Shown piece after piece: positions 13,891 to 31,259 of a stretch of 64,000 bases of DNA. The stretch lies in contig NW_002060944.1 of NCBI RefSeq assembly GCF_000150275.1, positions 5,679,102 through 5,743,101 on the forward strand, given 5' to 3'. The stretch is from Trichoplax adhaerens. Taxonomy: Eukaryota > Placozoa > Uniplacotomia > Trichoplacea > Trichoplacidae. Every line of letters begins with the position of its first letter. Positions within the stretch are counted from its first letter, which is position 1. The notes under the pieces are model-generated. The model was given only the letters and a program-made list of their open reading frames with translations, ran no database searches and had not been told where the DNA came from. A program made the translations under genes and the position numbers.

Positions 13891-14947
13891 CTAAATCACA
13901 AGTTAACGTAAGTTTGGCAAACGAATTTATATTATTGATTATTACAATATAGGTGACTAAGTTGAATAATTTTAATATGAAATTCAGTCTTATGTTTGAA
14001 TTAAACGACGAAAACATAGATTATAGCCGGATATAACTTAATATAGAATGAGATTCAACGTACAGTACAATAATTGTAGCCGGAGAGTAAAATACACTTA
14101 AATTTATTAAATGCAATATTTATTTTTTACGTAGATTGGCAAAGGCCTCCTGGAAATCAATATACAAAACATTACATATTTAATGATACTCGTTTGCTTC
14201 GTTATTGCATCATACCTGCAAGTATTTATAAATTAAGATCAATATCAATAAAATAACTATACGACCACGTATTATTATTGAGATGAAAAGTACAGGTATA
14301 GTAATAACAATACTTAATGTGCCTTGAACACGTATACAACTATGTTGTGTGAGTGAGTCATATATAAAGTACCGATTTAAAATTTCAATTAGCGCACAAC
14401 AACTTGAACTAGAAAAATGTTCGTTTTGATACTCGTATTTATAAAAATTATAACACAATTTTATATCCAGCCACATATAAATGGCTGTTTAAAAATTTTC
14501 AATATAGTTGTACGGATATTTCATATATGATTTTACAGAGTACGGTGGTATATCGAGATAATAAAATTTGTTGAGCATTGATATAGGTATTAGTCCAAGT
14601 AGTAACTTCGATAGTCTTTCAATACTGTAACAAGTGCCCCAGATATTTAAACGTTAATTACCATTGTACCATTGTAATTTGCAAGTACTGTAGTCAAAAT
14701 AGCTTTAAATAACTTGAATATTTATAGTATAACAGTAATGTCCTTACGGCAATCATCTCTAATGCGACTACATGAACTAAGATTGACTAAAATGCAAATA
14801 TAGAAATAAATATTTTACAATTAATACTATAGCAGAAATAGTAGCTCATACCCAGTACTTATATTAGAAAGAGAAATTAAGCTATTTCCCTTGAAAGCCA
14901 CGTACAAGCAGAGTAAATAGCATCTCATTTCGCATGAATCGGTAGAT
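13891..14947. other. Convergent intergenic gap between TRPA-like and CEP95-like
   Basis: About 1.06 kb of AT-rich DNA between two 3' ends. It should hold both 3' UTRs and polyadenylation signals; AATAAA-like words occur but none can be chosen with confidence. An 88-codon reverse open frame (14210-14476) has no family resemblance or splice context and looks fortuitous. Confidence 0.55.
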
Positions 14948-17900
14948 TTAATAATATTGCGCATGGTGTAACAGCTGCAATAATCTCTCTCCGTCAAGTT
15001 GTCTATAATGTGTACTCTCAGAGTCTCTGGTTATAACATCTTGAAGTTCTTCAATTTCACTTTTTAATTTACTTTTCAACTTTCTACGCATGTCATCTAC
15101 AAGCTAAAGCAACACATGGCAAAGTTTCAATCATTAAATATCAAAGTAATGATAATATCGTATTTTAAAAATAACCGATTCAATACTGAATATTTAAACT
15201 AAGACTTACTCTATTGTGCTCCTTCTCTTTGATTTTTAATTCATCCTTTTGGCGAGAAACTTTCTCTGATAGCATAGCAAATTGATCACGATAACTACGT
15301 AACATTAGAACAGAGGCATAATTTAATAATTACAGCAATGAAATGAATACTATCATGTAATCACAAGTATTACTAATTTTCGAGAGATTCCAATTCATTC
15401 CTTCGTTGCTTCGCATGAATTTCCCTTTGCTCTTTCGTATACTTTGTCATATATTGAAGATATTCTTTCTGTATCTTCAAAGCTTCTTCAAATGTATCTT
15501 TAAATATCTGTGTGAAGCGAAAGTAATGTAGTAAAATATCCAATTTTTCAGTTAGTTCATAAGAGCTAGGATAATCATTTGAAAAGAGAATGACATTACA
15601 GGAACGCGAATTAGCATTGGCTACAGTAATGCATAGAATAATACCTTTTCTTCTTTTGTTCTTCTTTTTTGCATTTTTGCTCTATGATTTACAACATAGT
15701 CCTGGTAGTAACGACGAGCAAGAGCTGATGATATCCGATTGTTATGAATTTGTGATTTCATTGCTTGTTCACTACGACACCTTTCCTTATAATCGCGCTA
15801 ATTTTTAATCATAATTTCTAGATTAGATTTGCACAACCTATAGATATTTATTCAAAAGAAAAGATTGCTTATGAACTATTTACCAGTCTACGATTAAGGC
15901 GGATGTCTTTCTTCATAATATTAACCATCGCTTGCTGTTTCTTCTGCGCTTCTATTATCTGAGCCTATGAATCACATGAGTGATAAATTATCATAAGTGT
16001 CGATTCGAGTGCACTCATCACAGAAACAAATAACTTAACATTTATTAAATTACTAGCTTTGATATATCTCTCTTACTCTAGTTTCCGGATGCATATAGCC
16101 CCCTTTTAATTCACGCTCACTCTCTAATTGAAAGTTGTAATGGTGAAGTTGCTTCTCCCTCAATACCTTCTTAGTGTTCGAGGATACTGATGAATGAGGG
16201 AGTTCGCTTTCGACTCTTGACATTACTTTTTTATCAGGCAACGATACTAATCCCATACAGTCAAAGCAATTAAGAGATAAGAAAGCATAGCAGAGATCAG
16301 ATACCAAGTTAAATAATTCATCCGTCATTATGGCTACTATATTAATCTACTATAAATACCGTTTAATTTCTCCTTCCGGAATTTCCCTTGACGGCCGCCG
16401 AGTGAGCTTGGATAGACAGAAGCTTTGCTTGTATAAATAGTTTCAGTACTTGGTGTCAGATTTTGACGAGAGACTAGAGTCCCTTTGCCTTAAGTAAAGA
16501 TACAGAATATAGACATCAAATACATACAATTTGTATCTTCGTTAAATTTACTATCCTGTCCATGTTTCATTAAAAATCTGATTTATTAATGTCAAGTAAA
16601 ATATTAATAATTATAACAGAAAATTTTTAATGTTGCATTGTAATGATGTACTTTTTGGGTGATGTTTCTGCTTCTTCTTGTTCTTATCGTTTTTATTTTT
16701 AAATGCTACCTACAATTCATGATACAGAATAAAAATTTAAGAGAATTAACAAGCAATTAAGTAACTCTTCAAAAAATATTGTAGTAATATACCTTCTTCG
16801 TTGCAGTAATTTCTTCTTTTCTTTCTAATGATAAATCTTCCAGCTCATGCTGATAAGAAGACTTTAGCAGTTCAAGACATAATCTTTCTATCTGCTTTTC
16901 TCTCTCTAACTGCCGCTGGACTTCCTTAGTTTGTAACACATTCCTATTCCTTATTTTCTGTATCAAATCTTTTGCGGTCTCATCATTAATATCCCTTCTT
17001 TTACTTTGCTTACGAGTAGGACCACTCTTTACCTCATCATAACGATACTTTCGATCAACAATTTTAGTGTTATTAGTGTTGGAGAAATATTTCTCTTCAT
17101 TACTCAAGCTTCCATCGAATTCTTCCAAACTACGATCTCTTACGTAGTCAGCAAATCTTACAGATGGGTTTCTACTATAGGAATCTACTAAAGGCTCCTC
17201 TGTAGAAATAGGTTGACTAGGAAATGTAGATCTTTGCTCTCGTAAGTTTCTAAAACAAATAAAGCACATTAACGTCAACCTATATTTGGAAACCTAAATA
17301 GCGTACTAAAAGTACATTAAGAATAGCCGATACCTTAAAGTTTCCTTTAATTGAGCATATTTGTCTTGATTCAATTCTGCATTGTTGCCAACTTCATTTG
17401 GATTTGTCTAAAGAAATATAAAAAGGATAGAATGACTTAGCAATTAAGATTGATTTGCTGAATTGATACTTTCAGCCTTGATATACCACATATCTAGAAA
17501 ATAACACATTTTAGTAAATAACCTCTGAATAATCGTCACTACATGATGCTTTTTCAGAAATATTCGTTATATTATTCTTAAGATCTTTAATGTCGATTTC
17601 TAAATTTTGATATCTTTTCTTCGAGTCATTCTTTTCAATTAATGCATTACGATAGTTTTCAGTTTTATAAAGCTTAGTGTCCGCTGTTGCCAATTTCTTA
17701 TATCGATTGTTGTCAGTCGTATTTAAATGCGACGAGTCATGATTCTTAGAGCTTAATTCACTACTCGATTCGAAGATACTGTTACGTTGAACTTCGTCAC
17801 CAGAATTAGCATTTTTGGACTGATAATCTTTTAACTCTTTCGTTTCTGGTGGCGGCTTAGTTTCTGTTAGTAGCATGTCGCTGTAGTCGTTCTTATTCTT

Positions 17901-20064
17901 GGCTAACTGGCTGTCAATCACAGTTTGCCGATACTCATGCTGCCTATCAGTTTTATCTCCAGTATGATGAGAAATCACTGAGGTATATGACGCTTTTTCT
18001 ACTTTATTCCCGTCTGTATTGTCCAATCGTGTCAATCTTTCATCATCTCCAAAGGACTTATTATTACTTATACGATTACTGATAGAACCCTTTTCACAAG
18101 ATTTGTCACCATCCATTAACCCTCCTAATTTAGCACCCACTGGATTGGCATTGTCGTATTTATTTTCAATAGATTTACTCCAGTTTTCCCTTATAAAGAA
18201 TATTATTAAGTAATAATTAAGGATTCAGAATAAATAAATAGGTAAATAAATTAAAAAGTGTTTTTAAGTAGATAAAATTAGTTACCCTACCTTTGAATAT
18301 TTATAGCTGTTTCGATTTTTTCATCAAGAGAATTACTTTCAGAGCTTTCTGGAGTTAATGAATGACTGGATAAGCTTGATTGTAAAATTAAATCTGAATC
18401 ATTCTGTGATGATAACAAGCTATAATATTCGTCAAGGACCTGAAAATCATCCAATTTTCTGGCTTTATCATCGTAATCTCCTGATATTTTATTAATTTTC
18501 TTCCTATTTACTTTGTGATGTGCTATGTCTAGCTTAGGAGTTGTCACATTATCAACCTCCTGTCTTAAATCATCATCATTTAAACTATCTGTAGATGAAA
18601 TGGCATCGTTGGCTACAGCCACCTGGGCAATTAAATCGTATGTTGAGTCAGAATCGCTGGAGTCTTGATCGGATGTCACACTTTCGCGGAGATAATGTTT
18701 ACGAAAGATTTTTGTGTGAAACTTACTGCTTGCTGCCTTTGATGTATCCGAACTATTAGACCGGACATTATCATTCATAAAATCTCTTGAAATAAGCTTC
18801 TGATTGATATTTTCTTTTTCAAAGTCACTACTGTCGTTTTCTAATTCCTGTTCTATAACGGTCTTAATGATCGATTTTCCAATATCATCCAAGCCATTAG
18901 AGTCTACACTTTCGGTATCACTATCAAAATCTATACCTATAAATTATCATTTATTGATAACGGATTGTTATAATGTAGTAATAGGTTAAGGGTATAGATA
19001 TTTTTATGTCTACAAGTATAAAATCTTAGCTTTACTCACTAATCAATTATACAAGAGAAGAAATTTATTGATAGTATGGTATCTTTATAGTAATAACAGT
19101 GAAAAAATAGTTTCAACTTGCGCTAACCTTCGATACTGTGAGGTTTTTTCCAATCTAAGTAACATTCTTTAAGTCCAAAATATATTTCGAGAAGAAACTG
19201 TACGCGAGTTAGGCTACCTCTAGCGATTTCTTCACCGGAAATATGTGATAAATCAGTTTTTAAGATATCTTTCGCCAATGAATCGATAAGCAATTGGCAG
19301 TTATGAATGCGATCTTGTAATCCTGAAGGGTACTGAATATAATCTATTGCAGAGATTATGAAGTGACGTTTAGATGTGTTGAATGACACTACGTAATCTT
19401 ATCCGCTGAATTCATATAGTTTAATAGGTTGTATTACACGTTAGTAATATTTTTCTCACATCTAATTTGTACTATCATGTATCACTGAGTATAAAGTGCT
19501 ACAAGCATAGCAAAAATTAGTGTAAAATATCACGTGTAGTTCTATAGTTTATTTTAATACTCTGACTATATTGCATATGATATCCTTTTAACATATTGTC
19601 GTGTATGTATATTGGTTTTCCTAATAACTCAGGGCTAACCTGGCGGTAATCTATGAAAAAGGCCACGATATATATCCGCAAAGACTTCCACTGTGCATTC
19701 AGCTAAATGTTGAATTCTTATTTTGGATCCACAACGTTTCAACAGTTGATTAGTCACATCGATGTAATCTAAAATAGTTTATCATAATATGGCTAAGTTA
19801 TGTGCATGCTATCTAATTATTTTAGGAATTATCTGAATTGCGACAATCCGTATCAACAGTTGTAAAATATTGAAATTAATTTCATTTTAAATAATATCAT
19901 ATTTTTTCCTTTTATCCTATTCAAGCAATATCAGTCGAGGATATCATAATACCAACTGTATAATTACTGTGCAATTCATGTTGCTATTGTAATGCCCTTA
20001 AGTTTATCTATCTTATGAAGATTGAAATTGTTAGACACCTACCAAGATTTGGTATGAGATCCAT
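14948..20064 (-). CDS. CEP95: CEP95 (CCDC45)-like centrosomal coiled-coil protein
   Basis: Related to CEP95, a centrosome and spindle-pole protein with an N-terminal calponin-homology-like fold and a C-terminal coiled coil. Exons in transcript order: 20043-20064, 19640-19768, 19128-19343, 18291-18936, 17523-18189, 17334-17407, 16793-17249, 16652-16709, 16360-16488, 16077-16246, 15884-15964, 15645-15797, 15374-15507, 15210-15294, 14948-15103, giving 3177 nt (1058 aa); human CEP95 is about 820 aa. Diagnostic matches are LIDSLAKDILKTDLSHISGE near the N-terminus, ARRYYQDY, EEKIFKDTFEEALKIQKEY and ENYYRDQFAML in the coiled coil, and SEIEELQDVITRDSES near the end. The extra length lies in two large Ser/Asp/Lys-rich exons (about 430 codons) of low complexity. 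The first coding exon is only 22 nt. Exon 8 (Lys-rich, 58 nt) is the least certain; it was chosen because it restores phase. Start and stop are supported by phase and by the match at both ends. Confidence 0.88.
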
Positions 20065-20390
20065 AAATTCTTATTACTACTGCAACCCTTCTTGTTTTAA
20101 CCAATACACTTGTAGACCAACTTTTTATACAAATATCTATATTATAGCTGAGAAAATACAACCATTTACGTTTATTGCAAAGTAAATATGATCACGCGAG
20201 TGTATGACATCATTTAGAGTGTCAATAATTTTGAGAAGACATCGAAATTTTGATCATTTGATAGAAATTGTATGACACTATTTACATATTAGTCTAAATG
20301 GTCAATTTTAAACCTTGAATTTTTAGCTCAAGTCTACCTTACGAACTAGATAGGTAGCTCGTATAGATGGTGCAAGGGTATTTTATTTTA
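20065..20390. promoter_or_regulatory. Presumed 5' flank of CEP95-like
   Basis: AT-rich sequence immediately upstream of the reverse-strand CEP95-like start codon and before the tandem repeats. It carries a possible 5' UTR or promoter by position only. No specific element was recognised. Confidence 0.35.
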
Positions 20391-21050
20391 TAGCCTGTGT
20401 CAACTTTACTTTTTTAATTTGATTTAGGTACTGCAGTCTGCAAATGAAAACAAAATACAAGTACAGTATAAACGCGTCTAAATTGTGCCAACTTTATAGT
20501 TTTAATTTGATTTAGGTACTGTAGTCAAGTCGTGCAAATGAAAAGAAAATACAAGTGTATATGCGTATCTATTGTATCTTATAGCCTGTGCCAACTTTAT
20601 TTTGAAATTGATTTAGGTACTGCAGTCTGCAAATGAAAACAAAATACAAGTACAGTATAAACGCGTCTAAATTGTGCCAACTTTATAGTTTTAATTAGAT
20701 TTAAGTACTGTAGTCAAGTCGTGCAAATGAAAAGAAAATACAAGTGTATATGCGTATCTATAGTATCTTAAAGCCTGTGTCAACTTTATTTTGAAATTGA
20801 TTTAGGTACTGCAGTCTGCAAATGAAAACAAAATACAAGTACAGTATAAACGCGTCTAAATTGTGCCAACTTGATATTTTTAATTAGATTTAGGTACTGT
20901 AGTCAAGTCGTGCAAATGAAAAGAAAATACAAGTGTATATGCGTGTCTATTCTATCTTACAGCCTGTGCCAACTTTATTTTGAAATTGATTTAGCTACTG
21001 CAGTCCAATCCTGCAAACGAAAACAAAATACAAGTATACGTCGTCCATTG
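20391..21050. repeat. Dimeric tandem repeat (about 190 bp higher-order unit)
   Basis: About 3.5 copies of a 189-191 bp unit begin at about 20392, 20583, 20772 and 20961 (AGCCTGTGYCAACTTT). Each unit consists of two related monomers of about 103 and 87 bp. Both contain GTGYCAACTT, GATTTAGGTACTG and GCAAATGAAAASAAAATACA, but they differ between these blocks. A-monomers resemble each other more than their B neighbours, which is the pattern of higher-order satellite amplification. A 68-codon open frame across copies at 20871-21077 is a by-product of the repeat. The repeat lies between two divergent genes. Confidence 0.9.
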
Positions 21051-21784
21051 GTCATTAAATTATCTGATCAAGCTTGATGTAAATTGATAGTAATCCATTA
21101 CTAATTTGCACCATAATCCAGTCGTACAGCACTGCATATCAGTTAATAGAATATTGTATAAGTTACCGGTTATTGAAAATGAAAGTAATTGATTAATTTA
21201 GTATAACTGGATTCAGGTTGATTACTGTAAGGGTATACGTGTCAGGTACATAGCATAGGAACAGATTGGGCAGTTTATCTGTGAAAGGATGGATCTCAAT
21301 CTACGTACAGCATAACGTAAAATGGAAAATGGAAATAGTATCATCATGACGGTTATTGCACTACAAGGATTGAAATGGATAGTTTTAGACATTTTGTCCA
21401 TGTTTCTATTTTACGATCGTCAAGCTATTGACATCTTCAAATAATAATTGATGAATTAATAGTATTATCAGAGCACCGGTAGCTTTGCAAACAATGTTTG
21501 CCCTTTGCTTGCATTGGCATGACACCGAATTGACTGAATAATACATCATTTTCACCTATCCATCCTATTGCCTATATCAAGTGCTTACCCCAATAATGGG
21601 AAATGACTGTTAATTTTCGACAGCAGTGTTGAAGGTTAAGGCTGACAAGGGATCCACATAACCAGAGAGGTCAGTAAAGGGAAATCAGATTGGATCCTAC
21701 GGTTAGGCTAACTTGACTTGGCTGGCCTTGCAAAAATTCAAAAGCGAAAGGCAACGTTCGTTTGCAGTCCAATTTTGAGTTGAG

Positions 21785-22885
21785 GTACAGTATACCGTAC
21801 AGCACAACTTGAGTTCGTACTGAAGTCAGTACAGTACGCCGTAGCGTGACTACTGTACAGTGTACAGTACTGTAGTTTAAAAGTCCATTTTCTTCTTTAC
21901 TGTACAGTACTTTACTTACAGTATACTGTACTGTACACTGTACTGTACACTGTATTGCGCTAGAGCAGAAGTCACATGACTTTGTCCTGTCATACAGTAC
22001 TGTACAGTACAGTGTACAGTACAGAAGAGTGCTAACTTCCCAGTCCTGTACTGTACAGTACTGTAGATTTCTAGCAGTCCTGTCCTGGTCTTAAGTGTAC
22101 ATACAGTACAGTACTGTACTGTAATGTACTGTACATTGTGCTATCTTACCGTTGCATCTACTGTACAGTACAGTACAGTACAGTACCGTGACAGCTCCGT
22201 ACTGTACTGTAATGTACAGTACTGTAGATTTCTAGCTGTCCTGTCCTGGTCTTCTAAATAAGTGTACTGTACAGTACTGTAATACAAATTTGCTACAGTA
22301 CGGAAGAGTGCTAACTTCCAGGTACAGTACTGTACATTGTGGTATCTTACCGTTTCATCTACAGTACTGTAGCGATCTTCACCACCACGTCCGCCTTTGA
22401 CTGTGATCTGATTTTTCATTTTTGGTGGGAAAGAAAGTAAAGTGACAACGCTCTATTTCAGCGACTCCGTTCTGCTCAGTCCAAAACCTGGTGATTACTC
22501 ATACCAGTCTTACTTACTAGACACGCCATGGATAACAAGTTTGTGTCATTTCAAACAGCAACATCGTTCTAGTACTGTACTGTACAGTACATTACTACTA
22601 CACAGAAGCAGAGTAACGCTTGATTTGAGTCTCTTTTGACACTGTAAGTCTGCAGCCAATTTCTCAGTGCTGTTAACTCTACTGTCTACTGTATATACAG
22701 TAAATCAATCAATCAATAAATGACTAACAAGACTGGATGGTCTGGTTCCGGTCTACTGTACTGTACAGTGTACAGTACAGTACTGTACAGTATTACAATT
22801 CACTGGAGACTGGAGTGGGCTGTCTACAGTAGTTTGTCTTAGCCTGTACAGTGTACAGTCTACAGTCTACAGTACACAGTACACA
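21785..22885. repeat. Dense field of self-complementary CTGTACAG/GTAC motifs
   Basis: Over about 1.1 kb the sequence is studded with overlapping words such as TACTGTACAGTA, GTACAGTACTGTAC and GTGTACAGTAC, each its own reverse complement or nearly so. Between them are short unique blocks, several present twice: GAAGAGTGCTAACTTCC, GATTTCTAGC with CTGTCCTGGTCTT, and ATTGTGSTATCTTACCGTT. Open frames here (for example 22141-22419 reverse) only translate the repeat. The high palindrome content would favour hairpins or cruciforms. I do not recognise a named transposon family. Confidence 0.9.
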
Positions 22886-24165
22886 GTGGACAGTACCCAC
22901 TTGGCTTGGCATCTCATCTTCTCAATAAACACCCTTCAGTTATCAATAACATAATCAGTGACCAATCGCACTTTACTCTTCCACTCAACCGTAGTTTAGC
23001 ACTCACTTCTTGCTGTAGTAAAATGATTCCAATTTTTCTAGTGATCGGTAATCAACGCTTATTACCTCTACTCTAATATAGTATTATGACTACGTATCGT
23101 TTCCAATCGTTATCTACTTACTGCTACCACAAATCGTAACTAAAAACGCCATCAATCCATTTTGCCCATCATTGGGTATCACTGCGCTAGCGTAGTCCAA
23201 CTTCAAGAGACGTTGACGTCGACTGGCTTCCGTAACTTTTTGATTAAGAATATCAAGGAAGAAGAAACACACACAATCGGTGGAAAATTGATTCATTTAT
23301 TGTTGTCTGTCAGTGGCACCGAAGATAGAACAGCGATTTCGCTGATATGGCTAGCCCAGAACGCCAGCATGGATATGGCATTAATAAATTACGCTTAACT
23401 AGTAAGTAATAGACTGTTAGGTAACTAGCCTGGTGTTGATATGACACTTTTTTTCACAGCTATTCATTATAGGCGACGATACCACTATTCCCTAATGAAA
23501 GCCTCATATAAATTAAACTCTTTATCTTTGTAGCGGAGATTATTTCATCAAAAGTCATATTTTACCCTTCATAGGGGTACATTCCCGCAGTCTTTCATAG
23601 TTGATTCCATCTTTAATTTTGCAACCCTTCATTATTTTGCAAAACTTTCGCTGCTTTCAAGGCAGACACGACGAAAGTTGATTGCTTCCATAGTATTTCT
23701 ATTGTTTCTCTACTTTGAAGATTCAAAGTCGTTACCTTCGTGACCATTTTTTTAATCTTTTATTACTTTTTTATCTTATAAACATTCAATGCAGGCCACC
23801 ACATACATACGACCATGTAATAAAACCTACTACGCTTAAAAATAAATTTCTCCAAACCTTTCCCCACATACATTATTACTTGTAGCATATCGCAGTAAGC
23901 AGTAACGATCGTGTTGATATTGACAAGCCATTAACCGTACTGTACTGTATATACACAGTACTCTGTGGTGTTATTGAAATGATTTGAATTAATGGATAGG
24001 TCTGTAGTAGTATACTTTGCAAGATTGAAATCCAGTACAGTATGGTAGTCGGTGATTATTGATATGCTCTATTCATAAAATTATGATCATAAATTCTCCA
24101 AACGTTCTGTTAAACGATTATAATAATCATTGTTTGAATATCTAAACTGTTGTCATCTCTGTTTT
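22886..24165. other. Intergenic region 5' of SMURF-like, with one unusual unassigned stretch
   Basis: Mostly featureless AT-rich DNA. A locally GC-richer stretch (about 23117-23400) is open on both strands: 78 codons forward (23162-23398) and 60 codons reverse (23114-23296). The reverse frame contains an exon-like segment ending at a good donor (GTAGCA|GTAAGT, near 23117) and preceded by a pyrimidine-rich acceptor near 23240. I recognise neither product. The last few hundred bases should include the SMURF-like promoter or an upstream exon. Confidence 0.4.
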
Positions 24166-29893
<5,728 letters not shown>

Positions 29894-31259
29894 TCTTTGA
29901 TAAAGTGGTTGTAAAATTCGTAGAAAAGATGCCAACTATAAGTTGGCTGAAACAAGCTCATAGCATAGCTACTGCTACCTTAACTCTATGAGTACGAACA
30001 TTAAAATATTTTGATTTAACCTTGGAACAACACTCGATACCTTGAAGTTATCTACCACTGGAAAGTCAGTCATTTATTGCCATGAGAGTGATTAAATATT
30101 CATGCAAGAATTCAAACGTTACTGTATTTATACAACATTGTTGAATGAATGTTATAATGTAAATTGTACAGCTCTATAACTTTTTACAGCGTTATTGTTC
30201 TTAAAAGAGAATGAAAAAATAATTTAGTCACTGGCGTAATCAACACAGATGATTTTATGAATACAGATGACTCATAACAATGTAATCATTTATAATATAT
30301 ATTACGGTATCTCTATCACTCTAATATAAGAATATTATGTGTACCTTACAATGTATTCTTACGTAAAGAAACTTCCATTTAATGTATGTTTCCATTTACA
30401 CTTGATGAGTGAGATACAGAAAAGAATATAATTATCATACTCGACAAAATATAATTATCCCAGAAGTATAATATGCTATACTTAAATATAATATCGTTTT
30501 TAAAATTTTATATTCACTTCAATTGAAACAATCTGATAAATCGCCACTAGTACAACGGACGAGTTCAGGATAATTGTAAATGCTCGCTTAACAAACTGTT
30601 TCAATCTTTCTTTTATTTGCACCTATATTGAAGAAGTTTATTTGTGACGATTGATATAGATTGCTGTACCCAATAAAAGAAATGATTTTATTATTGATTA
30701 AAAAATAAGAAACCGTAATCAATGACCATATTTATCATTGAACTTACGATTTTATGCTCGCGATGATATCAGTTAAGGACAAAGTTTGCGACATAAATTT
30801 GTAGCTCAAGCATCTCAGTAATCACAGTCTTTCATATACTTTTACGGGTATTCGCAACGAATTGTTTTTAGATTGATCAAATCATATTATAAGTATTCAC
30901 CTACTGTATTTCACATACCTATGCTGCTAATTTAAAAAGTGTCCTGTCGTACCTAGCTATTTCAGATTAATAGACACCCTAGTTGTAATTTACTGCATTT
31001 ATGAATTTTAAATATATTTTTTGAATGATGACAAGTTTGGAAGCAGCTTTAATGCAATATTCTAATTTATTCAATGAAAATTCACAAGCCTAGATCCTAT
31101 TTATTACATTATAATCAAACACAAAATAATCGTTATGATATATAGTTATATGTACGCTTACTTTAGATACGATTCTTTACTTATTTACTAGGTAGTAGAT
31201 GCAATGCTCTCAGTGATACGTTTGTGTACAACAATAAATTCGCTATTGGGAGAAAAACA
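29894..31259. other. Convergent gap between SMURF-like and DAGL-A
   Basis: About 1.37 kb between the stop codons of two converging genes. AT-rich, no open frame of interest, no RNA gene recognised. It presumably contains both 3' UTRs. Confidence 0.55.

Noticed and set aside
14210-14476. 88-codon reverse open frame with a hydrophobic end
   Set aside because: Low-complexity Ile/Leu run, no splice context, in a convergent gap; most likely chance in AT-rich DNA.
20871-21077. 68-codon forward open frame
   Set aside because: It lies wholly inside the dimeric tandem repeat, and equivalent frames in other copies are broken.
22141-22419. 92-codon reverse open frame rich in Tyr-Cys-Thr-Val
   Set aside because: It only translates the GTACTGTA repeat; there is no protein-like composition.
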